A stretch of DNA of 64,000 bases. Source: Caulobacter sp. CCUG 60055 (GTDB lineage: Bacteria; Pseudomonadota; Alphaproteobacteria; Caulobacterales; Caulobacteraceae). The stretch spans positions 1 to 64,000 of the forward strand of contig NZ_PUIC01000007.1 of the NCBI RefSeq assembly GCF_022750545.1, read 5' to 3'. Below, piece by piece: positions 1 to 8,963 of the stretch. Each line of letters opens with the position of its first letter. The first letter of the stretch is position 1. The notes beneath the pieces were generated by a model. The model was not told the origin of the DNA. It saw nothing but the letters and a program-made list of their open reading frames with translations, and did not search any database. The translations under genes and the position numbers were made by a program.

Positions 1-93
1 TCCAAAGCACACACATGCAAACACGCACACATCGCGCCAACAACGGTCAGCCGCTCGCCGGCGCGAGACCCCCGGCACGCGCCGCCCGCTCCC

Positions 94-1803
94 TCACCCA
101 GCGGACGGCAGCACCAGTCGCGAAAGCCCACAGTCCACCGTCACCTCCAGGTCGCCGGTCGCCGGCAGGCGGGGGAAGCTGTCCGCGTCGGCGCAGCCCA
201 GCGCCAGCCGGATGCGGTGGCCGGCGCGGAAAACCACCGAGGTCGGCAGCAGCGGAAAGGTCAGGGGCTCGACCACGCCCGGCGTATAGGGCGCGGCGTC
301 CTTGCGCAGGAACGACCGGTTGGGTCCCGGCCGGACATAGCCGGCCGGCGTGTCGGCGACGCGCCGGTGCATCAGGCGAAGCTCGCCTTCGGTCAGGTAG
401 GTCACGCGACCGTCGGGCGCGACATCCTCGAGATAGGCGACGACCATGGCGTCCTCGGCCGAGAACGCCGCGTGCAGCGTCAGGATGGGCGTGCCGGTCA
501 CCTCAAGGTCGCGCTCCAGCGGCGCCGAAGTGTAGGTCAGCAGGCGTCGGTCGGCCTCGGCCCGGTCCGCATAGTCGACCTCGCGGCCGACCTGCGTCGA
601 CCAGCGCGTGGTCGCCCCTGAACCGGACTGGAGATCCGCCCGCAGGCGGTTGGTCGCGGCCGTCTCCGGCGCGGGCTCCGGGGCCAGGACGCCGGGCGCG
701 AGCCGCCAGGCGCGATCGGCGACATGGCGCGGCGGCCAGACGTCGGTCGTGCGCCACGTGTCCGAGCCCAACGTCACATAGGCGATCGACTTGCGTGGTT
801 CGGCGCTCCGGTCGGCCGCCTTGAAGAAGGCGGCGATCTCGGCGACCTGGGCCGGCAGGTCGGGACGCAGCGGCGCGTCCCGGGGCGTGTAGGGATCGCC
901 GTCCTGCCGGGCGCCGTGGTTCCAGGCGCCGATCTTGATCCGCATGGGGGCGTCGACGGTCAGGAACCTGGCGATGGCGCCGGCGGCGGTGCCGGCGTCC
1001 ATCCAGCTCGCCCAATGGAAGGCGGGAACCGCGCCGGCCTCCAGCTCGGCGACGAGGTCGCAGAGATTGGTGCTGGCCCCGCCGGGCGGGGTCAGGTCGT
1101 CGCGGCAGATGACGCCGTCCATCAGTTCGAGAAAACCGGCGTTGCCGTCGTGGTCGGCCAGGGCGGCGCGATAGAGCGCGCCGTCGTCCCCGTCGACGAA
1201 AGCGTTCGACTGGCTTTGCGGCGCCTGGCGCACGGCGGCCGGAAGGTCGGGATCGTCGTTGTCGCCGCGGTCCAGGGCCGCGGTCAGCTCGCCCCAGACC
1301 TTGGCGAAGACGTGGTTGGGGACGCCGCCGGGGAACAGCAGGTGTTCATAGAGGTCGAAGTCCGTGAAGCGGGGCGCCACCGCGACCAGCGCCGGATGGC
1401 GGTTGATCTGGGCGAGCTCGCTGGCGTTGCCGCCGTAGGAGACGCCCGTGCAGAACAGCCGCCCGTCCGACCAGGGCTGGGCAACGATCCAGTCGAAGAT
1501 CTCGGCGTAGTCGCGCACCTCCTCGCGGCCCTTGCCCCTGGGGCGGCATCCGAACGACGCGCCGGTTCCGCGGACATCGACGGAGACGACGGCGAAGCCG
1601 TGGCGGGTGAATTCCAGGGTCTCGCTGGCCGGGGCCGCGCGCACGGCGGCCGGGGTGGCGCGGCCGTAGCGGGTGAAGTTGACCACGGTCGGGCCGCCGG
1701 CCGCCTGGAAACCGGGCGGGCCGAACACCTGGACGGCCAGGCGCACGCCGTCGCGCATGGCGACGTAGCGGGAATGGGAATCGAACTCCGCCTGCGTCGT
1801 CAT
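94..1803 (-). CDS. CocE/NonD family serine hydrolase (S15 X-Pro dipeptidyl-peptidase fold)
   Basis: This 569-residue alpha/beta hydrolase has the CocE layout. Its catalytic domain has a DVRGTGAS block near residue 76, a GVSYGG nucleophile elbow with Ser122, Asp in SWMDAG and His in AWNHGA. A C-terminal jelly-roll typical of X-Pro dipeptidyl-peptidases and cocaine esterases follows. The family cleaves ester or amide bonds, including cocaine esters and cephalosporin side chains; the substrate here is unknown. I chose the ATG at 1803 because GGGA lies just upstream, whereas an ATG at 1866 would sit inside the operator at 1856-1867. There is no signal peptide, so it is probably cytoplasmic. It diverges from the TonB receptor, and two operator-like sites in the gap suggest co-regulation. 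Family is confident, substrate is not. Confidence 0.9.
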   Translation of the reverse strand: MTTQAEFDSHSRYVAMRDGVRLAVQVFGPPGFQAAGGPTVVNFTRYGRATPAAVRAAPASETLEFTRHGFAVVSVDVRGTGASFGCRPRGKGREEVRDYAEIFDWIVAQPWSDGRLFCTGVSYGGNASELAQINRHPALVAVAPRFTDFDLYEHLLFPGGVPNHVFAKVWGELTAALDRGDNDDPDLPAAVRQAPQSQSNAFVDGDDGALYRAALADHDGNAGFLELMDGVICRDDLTPPGGASTNLCDLVAELEAGAVPAFHWASWMDAGTAAGAIARFLTVDAPMRIKIGAWNHGARQDGDPYTPRDAPLRPDLPAQVAEIAAFFKAADRSAEPRKSIAYVTLGSDTWRTTDVWPPRHVADRAWRLAPGVLAPEPAPETAATNRLRADLQSGSGATTRWSTQVGREVDYADRAEADRRLLTYTSAPLERDLEVTGTPILTLHAAFSAEDAMVVAYLEDVAPDGRVTYLTEGELRLMHRRVADTPAGYVRPGPNRSFLRKDAAPYTPGVVEPLTFPLLPTSVVFRAGHRIRLALGCADADSFPRLPATGDLEVTVDCGLSRLVLPSAG

Positions 1804-1855
1804 TCCTGGTCCCTTCCCTTGGCGCCGACCGATCCGCGACGGCTGATTGTATAAT

Positions 1856-1867
1856 TGTGATATCACA
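1856..1867. promoter_or_regulatory. GntR-type operator candidate, perfect palindrome
   Basis: TGTGATATCACA is a perfect 12-bp palindrome between the divergent hydrolase and TonB receptor genes. The same word or close variants recur in the other divergent promoters of this block (8373, 9840, 14021). FCD-type GntR proteins commonly bind short palindromes of this kind, and one is encoded at 8960-9694. Binding is inferred. Confidence 0.7.
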
Positions 1868-1966
1868 TACCAGTAACGGCGGGCAGGGCAACGCCGTTGG
1901 AGCGACCTGCGACAAAACGGGTGGCCGCGCCCGCGCAGCCCGCTTGACAGTCAACCGTGAACGATA

Positions 1967-1978
1967 TTTGATATCACA
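1967..1978. promoter_or_regulatory. GntR-type operator candidate (11/12)
   Basis: TTTGATATCACA matches the palindrome at 1856 at 11 of 12 positions. It lies 54 bp upstream of the TonB receptor start, so the two sites could each serve one of the divergent promoters or support a looped complex. Confidence 0.55.
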
Positions 1979-2031
1979 AATTACAAAATATGACGGCGGC
2001 CGAATTGTCGGGCCGCCGAAAGGGGAGGGTG

Positions 2032-4221
2032 ATGATCAGAGTCTCTCTAATGGCCTCGGCGGGGCTGGCGACGCTGCTGGCGACCGGTCCGTGCGCGGCG
2101 TGGGCGGCGGACACGGTGCAACTGGACGAGATCGTCGTCACCGCCAACAAGCGCGAACAGTCCGTGTATCAGGTCGCCGGGTCCGTCGCCTCGATCCAGG
2201 CGCGGGGCCTCGAGAACCAGGGGCTCAACACGCTGATGGGGCTGTCCGAACAGGTGCCGGGCCTGTCGTTCTTTTCCCGCGGGGCCACCGGCGCGAACCA
2301 GGTGGCGATGCGCGGCCTGACGTCCGGCTCGCAGCAGACCAGCCCGACGGTCGGCTTCTATGTCAACGACACCCCGTTCGGCTTCTCGATCCCGGTGGGC
2401 GGCGGCAGCAGCATCCTGCAGCCGGACATCGACCCGGCCGACATCGACCATATCGAGGTGCTGCGCGGCCCGCAGGGCACCCTCTACGGCGCCAGCACCC
2501 TGGGCGGGCTGATCAAGTACGTCACGCGCCGGCCCGATCCGACCGCGCTGAGCGGGACCGTGCGGGTCGAGGGCGACACCGTCGACCACGGCGGCGCCGG
2601 CTATGTGGCCCGTGGGCAGATCAACGTGCCGTTCGCCGACGGCAAGGCCGCCGCCCGCCTCAGCCTGGTCAGCCGCGAGGACCCGGGCTTCATCGACAAT
2701 CCCCGCACCGGCGGCAAGGACGTCAACGCGACCCGCGTCAGCGGCGCGCGGGCGGCGCTGGGCTTCTATCCGACCGACAACCTGTCGCTGGTGGTCACCG
2801 GCCTCGTCCAGCAGAACCGGGTCGGGGCGGCGGGAAGCGTGGTGGTCGACCCCGTCACGCTCGCGCCGACCAAGGGCGACCTGACCCAGGATTTCGCGGT
2901 CAACCAGTACTTCAACACCGAATATCGCCTGGCGGACGCCGAGCTGAAGTGGAAGTTCGGGCGCGGCTACTCGCTGGTGTCGTCCAGCAGCTACGGCCAG
3001 GTCGACCTGAACCTGCTGTTCGACGTCAGCGCGCTCTTGCCGCCCAACTTCCTGGGCGGCGCCTACTACGTCTCGCCCCAGGACCTCAGCTACAAGAAAT
3101 GGACCCAGGAGGTGCGCCTGGCCTCGCCATCGGGCGACCGGATCGAGTGGCTGGCCGGCGTCTACTACACCCGCGAAGAGGTGCTGGCCCAATCGCAAGT
3201 GGCCGGCTACACCGCCGCCGGCGCGCCGGGCCCCCTGGTCCCGGTGATCTCCAAGTCGCGCACCCCGGCCAACTATGACGAGGTCGCCGCCTTCGCCAAC
3301 GCGACCTACAACATCACCCCGGACCTAGCCGCCACGGTCGGCGTCCGCTACGCCGACATCCGGGTCAAGGACCAGATCTACACCTCCGGCCTGCTCGTTG
3401 GGCGGCCGCTGGACCAGCCCTCGGTGCAGAACGGCCGCTCGACCGGCGATGCGACCACCTACCTGGCCTCGCTGAACTGGCGCTTCGCCAAGAACGGCTC
3501 GCTCTACGTCCGGGCGGCCAGCGGATACCGTCCGGGCGGGCCGGTCGAGCCGCCCGCTATCCTGCCCCCCGGCATGACCCTGCCCACGCAGTTCAATCCG
3601 GATCAGGTCTGGAACTACGAGATCGGCGGGCGGGGCGCCTGGTTTGAGAACAGGCTCACCGCCGATGCGTCGGTGTTCTACATCGACTGGAGCGACATCC
3701 AGCTGCCGTTCCTGGTCAACGGCTTCCGTGTGCTGTCCAACGGCGGCTCGGCGCGCAGCCAGGGGGTCGAGTTCAACACCCAGCTGCGCCCGGCCAAGGG
3801 GCTGAAGTTCGGCCTGGCCGGCGCCTATACCGACGCCCAGCTGACGCAGGCCGCTCCGCTGGTCTACGGCCATTCGGGGGATCGGCTGCCGTTCGTCGCC
3901 AAATGGAGCCTGACCGGCAGCGTCAACTACGAACGTCCCCTGAACGAGGCGGTGACCGCCAATGTCGGGGCGCTATGGCACTACGAATCCGACCGCAACA
4001 CGGCGCTGAGCAAGAGCGATCCCTCGTTCGTCGCGCTCGACGGCTTCTCGACCATCGACCTGCAGTTGGGCTTCCAATGGGACCGCTATACGCTGAACGG
4101 CTATATCCGGAACCTGTTCGACGAGCGGGCCTATGTCTCCGGCGGCATCGCCGGCGGCAAGGCCAGCCTGGTCCCGATCCAGCCGATGACCGTCGGCGTG
4201 GCCATGTCGGCGAGCTTTTAG
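2032..4221 (+). CDS. TonB-dependent outer-membrane receptor
   Basis: This 729-residue receptor would import a scarce or bulky substrate across the outer membrane using TonB energy. A signal peptide (about residues 1-26, cleavage after AWA) is followed by a TonB-box-like LDEIVVTA segment, a plug domain with the VLRGPQGTLYG motif, and a long beta-barrel ending in a C-terminal Phe (SASF). There is no extra N-terminal STN signalling domain, so it is not an obvious partner for the FecI/FecR pair at 17185-18747. The ATG at 2032 follows AGGGGAGGG closely. It is the first gene of a likely operon with the aminotransferase and acyl-CoA ligase and lies behind an operator-like site, so its ligand is probably the compound this cluster degrades. 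Confidence 0.93.
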   Translation: MIRVSLMASAGLATLLATGPCAAWAADTVQLDEIVVTANKREQSVYQVAGSVASIQARGLENQGLNTLMGLSEQVPGLSFFSRGATGANQVAMRGLTSGSQQTSPTVGFYVNDTPFGFSIPVGGGSSILQPDIDPADIDHIEVLRGPQGTLYGASTLGGLIKYVTRRPDPTALSGTVRVEGDTVDHGGAGYVARGQINVPFADGKAAARLSLVSREDPGFIDNPRTGGKDVNATRVSGARAALGFYPTDNLSLVVTGLVQQNRVGAAGSVVVDPVTLAPTKGDLTQDFAVNQYFNTEYRLADAELKWKFGRGYSLVSSSSYGQVDLNLLFDVSALLPPNFLGGAYYVSPQDLSYKKWTQEVRLASPSGDRIEWLAGVYYTREEVLAQSQVAGYTAAGAPGPLVPVISKSRTPANYDEVAAFANATYNITPDLAATVGVRYADIRVKDQIYTSGLLVGRPLDQPSVQNGRSTGDATTYLASLNWRFAKNGSLYVRAASGYRPGGPVEPPAILPPGMTLPTQFNPDQVWNYEIGGRGAWFENRLTADASVFYIDWSDIQLPFLVNGFRVLSNGGSARSQGVEFNTQLRPAKGLKFGLAGAYTDAQLTQAAPLVYGHSGDRLPFVAKWSLTGSVNYERPLNEAVTANVGALWHYESDRNTALSKSDPSFVALDGFSTIDLQLGFQWDRYTLNGYIRNLFDERAYVSGGIAGGKASLVPIQPMTVGVAMSASF

Positions 4222-4294
4222 GCCGCCGCGAACGATCTGGCGCAGGCCGTCCCATGTCGGGGCGGCCTGTCGCAACGACTGGAGGTCAGGCGTC

Positions 4295-5608
4295 ATGACG
4301 GCCTATCCGGATTCCGCCTCGCGGTCGGCCCAGCTTCACCAGCGCGCGCGCCGGGTGATGCCCTCGGGCAATTCGCGGCAGACGATCTTCTTCAAGCCCT
4401 ATCCCGTCTACGCCCGCAGCGGCGAGGGCTGCCGGGTGGTCGACGAGGACGGCGTCGAGCGGATCGACTTCCTCAACAACTACACGGCGCTCATCCACGG
4501 CCACCGCCACCCCGAGGTGATGGCGGCGGCGCGCGCCCAGCTCGACCGACTGACGGCGGTCGCCCTGCCCACCGAGGCCGAGATCGCCCTGGCCGAACTG
4601 CTGGTCGACCGCCTGGAAGGGGTGGAGCAGGTGCGCTTCGCCAATTCCGGCACCGAGGCGGTGATGATGGCGATCAAGGCGGCCAGGGCCTATACCGGCC
4701 GGCCCAGGATCGCCAAGATCGAGGGCGCCTATCACGGCGGCTACGACCACGCCGAGGTCAGCCAGGCCGCGACCCCCGCCGCCTGGGGCCCAGCCGACCG
4801 GCCGGCCAGCGTGGCGAACTACAAGGGCCAGCCCAAGGGCGTCCTGGACGACGTGGTCGTGCTGCCCTGGAACGACGTCGAGGCGAGCCGGGCGCTGCTG
4901 GAGGCGCACGGCGCCGACCTGGCCGCGGTGCTGATCGACCCCATCCCCTCGCGCCTGGGCCTCGTCCCGATCAGCGAAGCCTATCTGGCCATGCTGCGGG
5001 AGACCGCCCGCAAGCTCGGCGCGCTGTTCATCCTGGACGAGGTCTATTGCCTGCGGCTGGGCTATCGCGGCGCCCAGGGACGGCTGGGCTTCGCGCCCGA
5101 CCTGACCGCCATGGCCAAGATCATCGGCGGCGGCTTCCCGGTCGGCGCGGTCGGCGGCAAGGCCGAGGTCATGGCGGTGTTCGGCTTCGACGACGGCCCG
5201 CCCAGGGTGCCGCACGGCGGCACCTACAACGCCAACCCGGTGACCATGGCGGCGGGCCTCGCGGCCATGCGGCTGCTGACGCCGGAAGCGTTCGCCCGCC
5301 TGGGGGCGCTGGGCGACCGGCTGCGGTCGGGACTGCGCGAATGCCTGAAGATCACCGGCCGCGACGGCCAGGTCCAGGGGGCGGAGTCCCTGACCATGCT
5401 GTCGCTCAGCGACCGTCCGTTCGGGACCTATCGCGACACCGCCTACGCCGTCCGGTTCGGCGAACCCCAGGCGGCCGTGCACCGGTCGCTGATGAACCGC
5501 GGCGTGTTGACCTCGCCGTCCCTGCTCTTCAACCTGTCCACCCCGATGGTCGAGGCCGACGTCGACTTCACCCTCGAGCAGGTGCTGGCGGCGTTGAAGG
5601 CCCTCTAG
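4295..5608 (+). CDS. Class III PLP aminotransferase (GSA-aminotransferase-like)
   Basis: This 437-residue fold-type I PLP enzyme resembles glutamate-1-semialdehyde aminomutase and beta-amino acid transaminases. It has NSGTEAVMMAIKAAR for phosphate binding, EGAYHGGYDH, ILDEVYCLR with the ring-stacking Asp, and the Schiff-base Lys275 in AKIIGGG. GGAGGT sits 8 nt before the ATG. It lies 73 bp after the receptor and 13 bp before the acyl-CoA ligase. A biosynthetic hemL role is unlikely in this catabolic setting. Transamination of a beta-amino acid to a beta-keto acid would feed the BKACE enzyme at 9884; that link is inference. Confidence 0.88.
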   Translation: MTAYPDSASRSAQLHQRARRVMPSGNSRQTIFFKPYPVYARSGEGCRVVDEDGVERIDFLNNYTALIHGHRHPEVMAAARAQLDRLTAVALPTEAEIALAELLVDRLEGVEQVRFANSGTEAVMMAIKAARAYTGRPRIAKIEGAYHGGYDHAEVSQAATPAAWGPADRPASVANYKGQPKGVLDDVVVLPWNDVEASRALLEAHGADLAAVLIDPIPSRLGLVPISEAYLAMLRETARKLGALFILDEVYCLRLGYRGAQGRLGFAPDLTAMAKIIGGGFPVGAVGGKAEVMAVFGFDDGPPRVPHGGTYNANPVTMAAGLAAMRLLTPEAFARLGALGDRLRSGLRECLKITGRDGQVQGAESLTMLSLSDRPFGTYRDTAYAVRFGEPQAAVHRSLMNRGVLTSPSLLFNLSTPMVEADVDFTLEQVLAALKAL

Positions 5609-5621
5609 CCTGGCCTCGCCC

Positions 5622-7217
5622 GTGACCTTCAAGCCGCTCCCAGCCGACCCGCGCGTCAGCCCGTTCGCGGGCATGGACGTCCGCACCCTGTTCGACATCC
5701 ACGCCGAGGCGCGGGCCGACCACCCGTTCCTGATCTGGGAGCCGTTCGAGGGCGAGGGCGCGCGCTGGGGCTATCGCGCCTTCCGCGACCGGATCGCGCG
5801 GTTCGCGGCCGGCCTCCACGCCCGGGGCGTCGTCGCCGGCGACCGGGTGCTGGTGCATCTCGACAACTGTCCCGAGGCGGTGATCGCCTGGTTCGGCTGC
5901 GCCTGGCTGGGCGCGGTGGCGGTGACCACCAACGCCCGCTCCAGCGCCGACGAGCTGAGCTACTTCGCCGGCCACAGCCGGGCCAGGGGCGGCGTCACCC
6001 AGCCGCGGTTCGCCGAGCTGGTCGCCAGGGCCTGCCCGGACCTGGACTGGCTGGCGATCACCGACACCGACAACGGCGAGGCGCCCCAGGCGGGCGCGCC
6101 CGAGCCGGGCGCTCGGTTCGAGGCCCTGGACGGCGACCCCGCCGACCTGCCGCCGCGCGCGGCCGACCCCTTCGCCCCGTTCGCCATCCAATACACCTCC
6201 GGGACCACGTCGCGGCCCAAGGCGGTGCTGTGGACCCACGCCAACGCCCTGTGGGGGGCGCGGGTCTGCGCCATCCACGAGGACCTGCGCCCCGACGACG
6301 TGCACCTGACGCACCTGCCGCTGTTCCACACCAACGCCCAGGCCTATTCGGTGCTGGCGGCGCTGTGGGTGGGGGCGACCTGCGTCATCCAGCCCAAGTT
6401 CTCGGCCTCGCGGTTCTGGCCGGCGTCGCTCAAGCACGGCTGCACCTGGACATCGATGGTGCCGTTCTGCCTGAAGGCGCTGATGCGCCAGCCGAAGCCC
6501 GAGCGCCACGGCTATCGCCTGTGGGGCAACGCCGTCTGCGCCCCGCCGACCGACGCCCATTTCGGCGTCAAGACGGTCGGCTGGTGGGGCATGACCGAGA
6601 CCATCGCCCACGGAATCGTCGGCTCGCCGCACCTGCCCGACGCGCCGATGTCGATGGGCCGCGCCGCGCCGGAATATGAGATCCGGGTCGTCGACGAGGA
6701 GGGGCGCGGGGTCGAGCCCGGCCAGACGGGCGACCTGCAGATCCGCGGCGTGCGCGGACTGTCGCTGTTCACCGAGTACCTGGACGATCCCGCCGCCACC
6801 GCCGAGGCCTTCGGCCCGGACGGCTTCTTCCTGACCGGCGATCGGGTGCGGCGCGACGACCGGGGCTTCCTGTTCTTCGCCGACCGCTCCAAGGACATGC
6901 TCAAGGTCGGCGGCGAGAACGTCGCGGCCAGCGAGATCGAGCGGGTGATCGCCTCGACGCCGGGCGTCGAGGAGGTGGCGGTGGTCGGGCGCCGTCATCC
7001 GATGCTGGACGAGGCGCCGGTGGCCTTCGTGCTGCCGAGGGGAGGGATCGCCGGCGCCGCGCCGGACCTGGTCGAACAGGTGATCGGCGCCTGCGCCGTC
7101 CAGCTCGCCGCCTTCAAGGTCCCGCACGAGGTGCGCCTGGTGGACAGCCTGCCGCGCGCGACCCTGGAGAAGGTGGCCAAGGCCCGGCTGCGCGCCGAGT
7201 TGGAGGCCGAGGCCTAA
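5622..7217 (+). CDS. AMP-dependent acyl-CoA ligase (CaiC-like)
   Basis: This 531-residue ANL-superfamily ligase activates a carboxylate with ATP and forms an acyl-CoA thioester. The P-loop YTSGTTSRPKAV lies near residue 190. The adenylate motif GWWGMTET, the hinge FLTGDRVRRDDRGF and the C-terminal catalytic Lys region (LEKVAKARLR) are all present. Overall shape resembles carnitine/crotonobetaine-CoA ligases, but specificity cannot be read from sequence. The start is a GTG without a clear ribosome site, 13 bp after the aminotransferase stop, so translational coupling is likely. It is the last gene of the operon; a hairpin follows at 7219-7239. Confidence 0.9.
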   Translation: MTFKPLPADPRVSPFAGMDVRTLFDIHAEARADHPFLIWEPFEGEGARWGYRAFRDRIARFAAGLHARGVVAGDRVLVHLDNCPEAVIAWFGCAWLGAVAVTTNARSSADELSYFAGHSRARGGVTQPRFAELVARACPDLDWLAITDTDNGEAPQAGAPEPGARFEALDGDPADLPPRAADPFAPFAIQYTSGTTSRPKAVLWTHANALWGARVCAIHEDLRPDDVHLTHLPLFHTNAQAYSVLAALWVGATCVIQPKFSASRFWPASLKHGCTWTSMVPFCLKALMRQPKPERHGYRLWGNAVCAPPTDAHFGVKTVGWWGMTETIAHGIVGSPHLPDAPMSMGRAAPEYEIRVVDEEGRGVEPGQTGDLQIRGVRGLSLFTEYLDDPAATAEAFGPDGFFLTGDRVRRDDRGFLFFADRSKDMLKVGGENVAASEIERVIASTPGVEEVAVVGRRHPMLDEAPVAFVLPRGGIAGAAPDLVEQVIGACAVQLAAFKVPHEVRLVDSLPRATLEKVAKARLRAELEAEA

Positions 7218-7218
7218 G

Positions 7219-7239
7219 CCGGCTGATCGGTTCAGCCGG
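7219..7239. terminator. Shared hairpin between convergent genes
   Basis: Arms CCGGCTGA and TCAGCCGG flank a 5-nt loop immediately after the acyl-CoA ligase stop and across the 3' end of the convergent oxidoreductase gene. There is no strong T-run, so termination is inferred from position and symmetry. Confidence 0.5.
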
Positions 7240-8356
7240 GGATGGCCACCGTCCGCCGGCCGTCGCTTTCATAGGCCGCCAGCAGCACGCGCAGCGCCTC
7301 GACGCCCGCCTCGGCCGGGGTGGCGGGCGCGGCGTCGGCGCGGATGTCCTCCACGAAGGCCTCGATCTGCGCCGCGAAATGATGGGGCGCGGGCCGGTCC
7401 TCGACCGGGATCTGCCGCAGGCCGTCGGCGTCGTTGAGGAACAGCGCGTTGGCGTAGTGGAAGATGCGCAGGGCGCCGCGCTCGCCGTGCACGTGGATGC
7501 AGCCGGGATGCGCCGCCCACTGGCCGCCGGCGTGATAGCCCGCCGCGTCCCAGAAGCCGCCCCAGCTGAACAGCCCCTCGCCGGGCAGGGTGGTGGGGAA
7601 GACGCCGTCGTCATAGACCAGCTGGCCGACCGCGCCGCCGTCGAAGGTCAAGGTCAGGAACTCCACGCCCAGCGGCTCGCCCGTGCGGTTGCCGCGCCCG
7701 AACACGCCGCGCACATGGTCGCCGATCAGCCAGCCGAAGATGTCGATCAGGTGGACCCCGTGATCGACGAGGCCCATGCCCGTCCCGCCGGGGCCGCCGA
7801 CGGGATAGTGCACGGGGCCCATGGGCCTTTGCGCCTTCGGCCCGGTGCCGCCGACCGCCTGTTCCTGCAGCAGGCGCACCCGGCCGATGGCGTCCTCGGC
7901 GATCAGGCGGCGCGCCTCGCGCACCGCCGGCAGGTGGCGATAGGACGAGCCGTAGGACAACTTGACCCCGGCCTCGCGGCAGGCGGCGATCATCGCCTCG
8001 GCCGAGGCCTCGGACAGGGCCAGCGGTTTTTCGCACAGCACGTGCGCCCCGGCCTGGGCGCAGGCGCGAACCACGTCCTCGTGGGTCGCTGCCGGCGTCA
8101 GCACGCAGGCGATCTGCGGTTTCTGCTCGGCCAGCATGTCTTCCAGGCGGGCGTAGGTCGGAACCCCGTCCGCCGGGTCGATCAGCGCCAGGCGGGCCGG
8201 ATTGGGATCGGCCACGCCGACCAGGCGCACCGCCGGGCTGTTCCGGTAGGCGTGGTGGTGCACGACGCCGACCTCGCCGAAGCCGACGAGGGCGACCGTC
8301 ATCGGCTCGGCGATCGGGGAGGCGGGCGCGGGGCGGGGCTCGGAAAAGGCTTGCAT
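7232..8356 (-). CDS. Gfo/Idh/MocA family NAD(P)-dependent oxidoreductase
   Basis: This protein of about 374 residues has an N-terminal Rossmann fold (VALVGFGEVGVVHH) and the Gfo/Idh/MocA signature ACAQAGAHVLCEKPLALS with the catalytic-site EKP. A C-terminal alpha/beta domain follows, including DHGVHLID. The family oxidises or reduces sugars, inositols and related alcohols. The start is uncertain: an ATG at 8383 would overlap the operator at 8373-8384, so 8356 is preferred and 8302 (directly before the Rossmann strand) remains possible. It is divergent from the isochorismatase-like gene. Its role in the pathway is not evident; it may act on an alcohol or sugar part of the substrate. Confidence 0.88.
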   Translation of the reverse strand: MQAFSEPRPAPASPIAEPMTVALVGFGEVGVVHHHAYRNSPAVRLVGVADPNPARLALIDPADGVPTYARLEDMLAEQKPQIACVLTPAATHEDVVRACAQAGAHVLCEKPLALSEASAEAMIAACREAGVKLSYGSSYRHLPAVREARRLIAEDAIGRVRLLQEQAVGGTGPKAQRPMGPVHYPVGGPGGTGMGLVDHGVHLIDIFGWLIGDHVRGVFGRGNRTGEPLGVEFLTLTFDGGAVGQLVYDDGVFPTTLPGEGLFSWGGFWDAAGYHAGGQWAAHPGCIHVHGERGALRIFHYANALFLNDADGLRQIPVEDRPAPHHFAAQIEAFVEDIRADAAPATPAEAGVEALRVLLAAYESDGRRTVAIPG

Positions 8357-8372
8357 GCCGTGAGCATACAAG

Positions 8373-8384
8373 TGTGATATCATA
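8373..8384. promoter_or_regulatory. GntR-type operator candidate (11/12)
   Basis: TGTGATATCATA differs at one position from the TGTGATATCACA palindrome. It lies in the short divergent gap between the oxidoreductase and isochorismatase genes, where one bound regulator could repress both promoters. Confidence 0.6.
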
Positions 8385-8411
8385 TTTCAATATTATTGAT
8401 CGGGAGCGCCC

Positions 8412-8963
8412 ATGCGCATCGATGCGCTACGCAGCCAACTGCTGCTTGTGGACTGGCAGACGCGGTTGACGCCGCACCTGTCCGACCGGGAGGCGACGGA
8501 GGAGAACCTTCGCCGCCTGCTGGTCGCGGCCCGTCGCCTGGAGACGCCGATCCTGGTCTCCGAGCAATATCCGTCGGGGCTCGGGCCGACCGAGCCGGCG
8601 CTTCAATCCCTGATCGAACCGGGGGAGGTGCTGAGCAAGACGAGCTTCTCGTGCCTTGGTGACCCGGCCCTGGCGGTGAGGCTGTCGCCGGTCGGCGCCG
8701 GCGGTCGCGATCAGATCGTCGTCTGCGGCGCCGAGGCGCATGTCTGCATCCTGCAGACCGCCCTGGACCTGGCGCGCGGCGGCGTGCAGGCCGTGGTCGT
8801 GGTGGACGCGGTCACCTCGCGGACCGCGCTCAGCCGCGAGGTCGCGTTCCGCCGGCTGGAGCGCGAGGGCGTCTGCATGGCGACCACGGAGATGGTGATC
8901 TTCGAGTGGCTGCGCGACGCCGCCCACCCGGCCTTCCGCGAGATGTCCAGGCTGGTCCGCTAG
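8412..8963 (+). CDS. Isochorismatase-family cysteine hydrolase
   Basis: This 183-residue protein has the catalytic triad layout of isochorismatase-like amidohydrolases: Asp in LLLVDWQ, Lys in SKTSFSC and Cys in GAEAHVCILQTA. Members hydrolyse amides such as N-carbamoylsarcosine and nicotinamide, or vinyl ethers. Active-site spacing and length fit the short bacterial members. GGGAG precedes the ATG. The gene converges with the GntR regulator gene and the two overlap by 4 bp at their stop codons. The operator-like site 28 bp upstream ties it to the cluster. Substrate unknown. Confidence 0.88.
   Translation: MRIDALRSQLLLVDWQTRLTPHLSDREATEENLRRLLVAARRLETPILVSEQYPSGLGPTEPALQSLIEPGEVLSKTSFSCLGDPALAVRLSPVGAGGRDQIVVCGAEAHVCILQTALDLARGGVQAVVVVDAVTSRTALSREVAFRRLEREGVCMATTEMVIFEWLRDAAHPAFREMSRLVR

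Noticed and set aside
2032-4221. The TonB receptor as the partner of FecI/FecR at 17185-18747
   Set aside because: Its mature N-terminus enters the plug domain directly and has no STN signalling domain.
4295-5608. hemL (glutamate-1-semialdehyde aminomutase) for tetrapyrrole synthesis
   Set aside because: The gene sits in an inducible catabolic operon behind a TonB receptor; the GSA-like fold is shared with catabolic class III transaminases.
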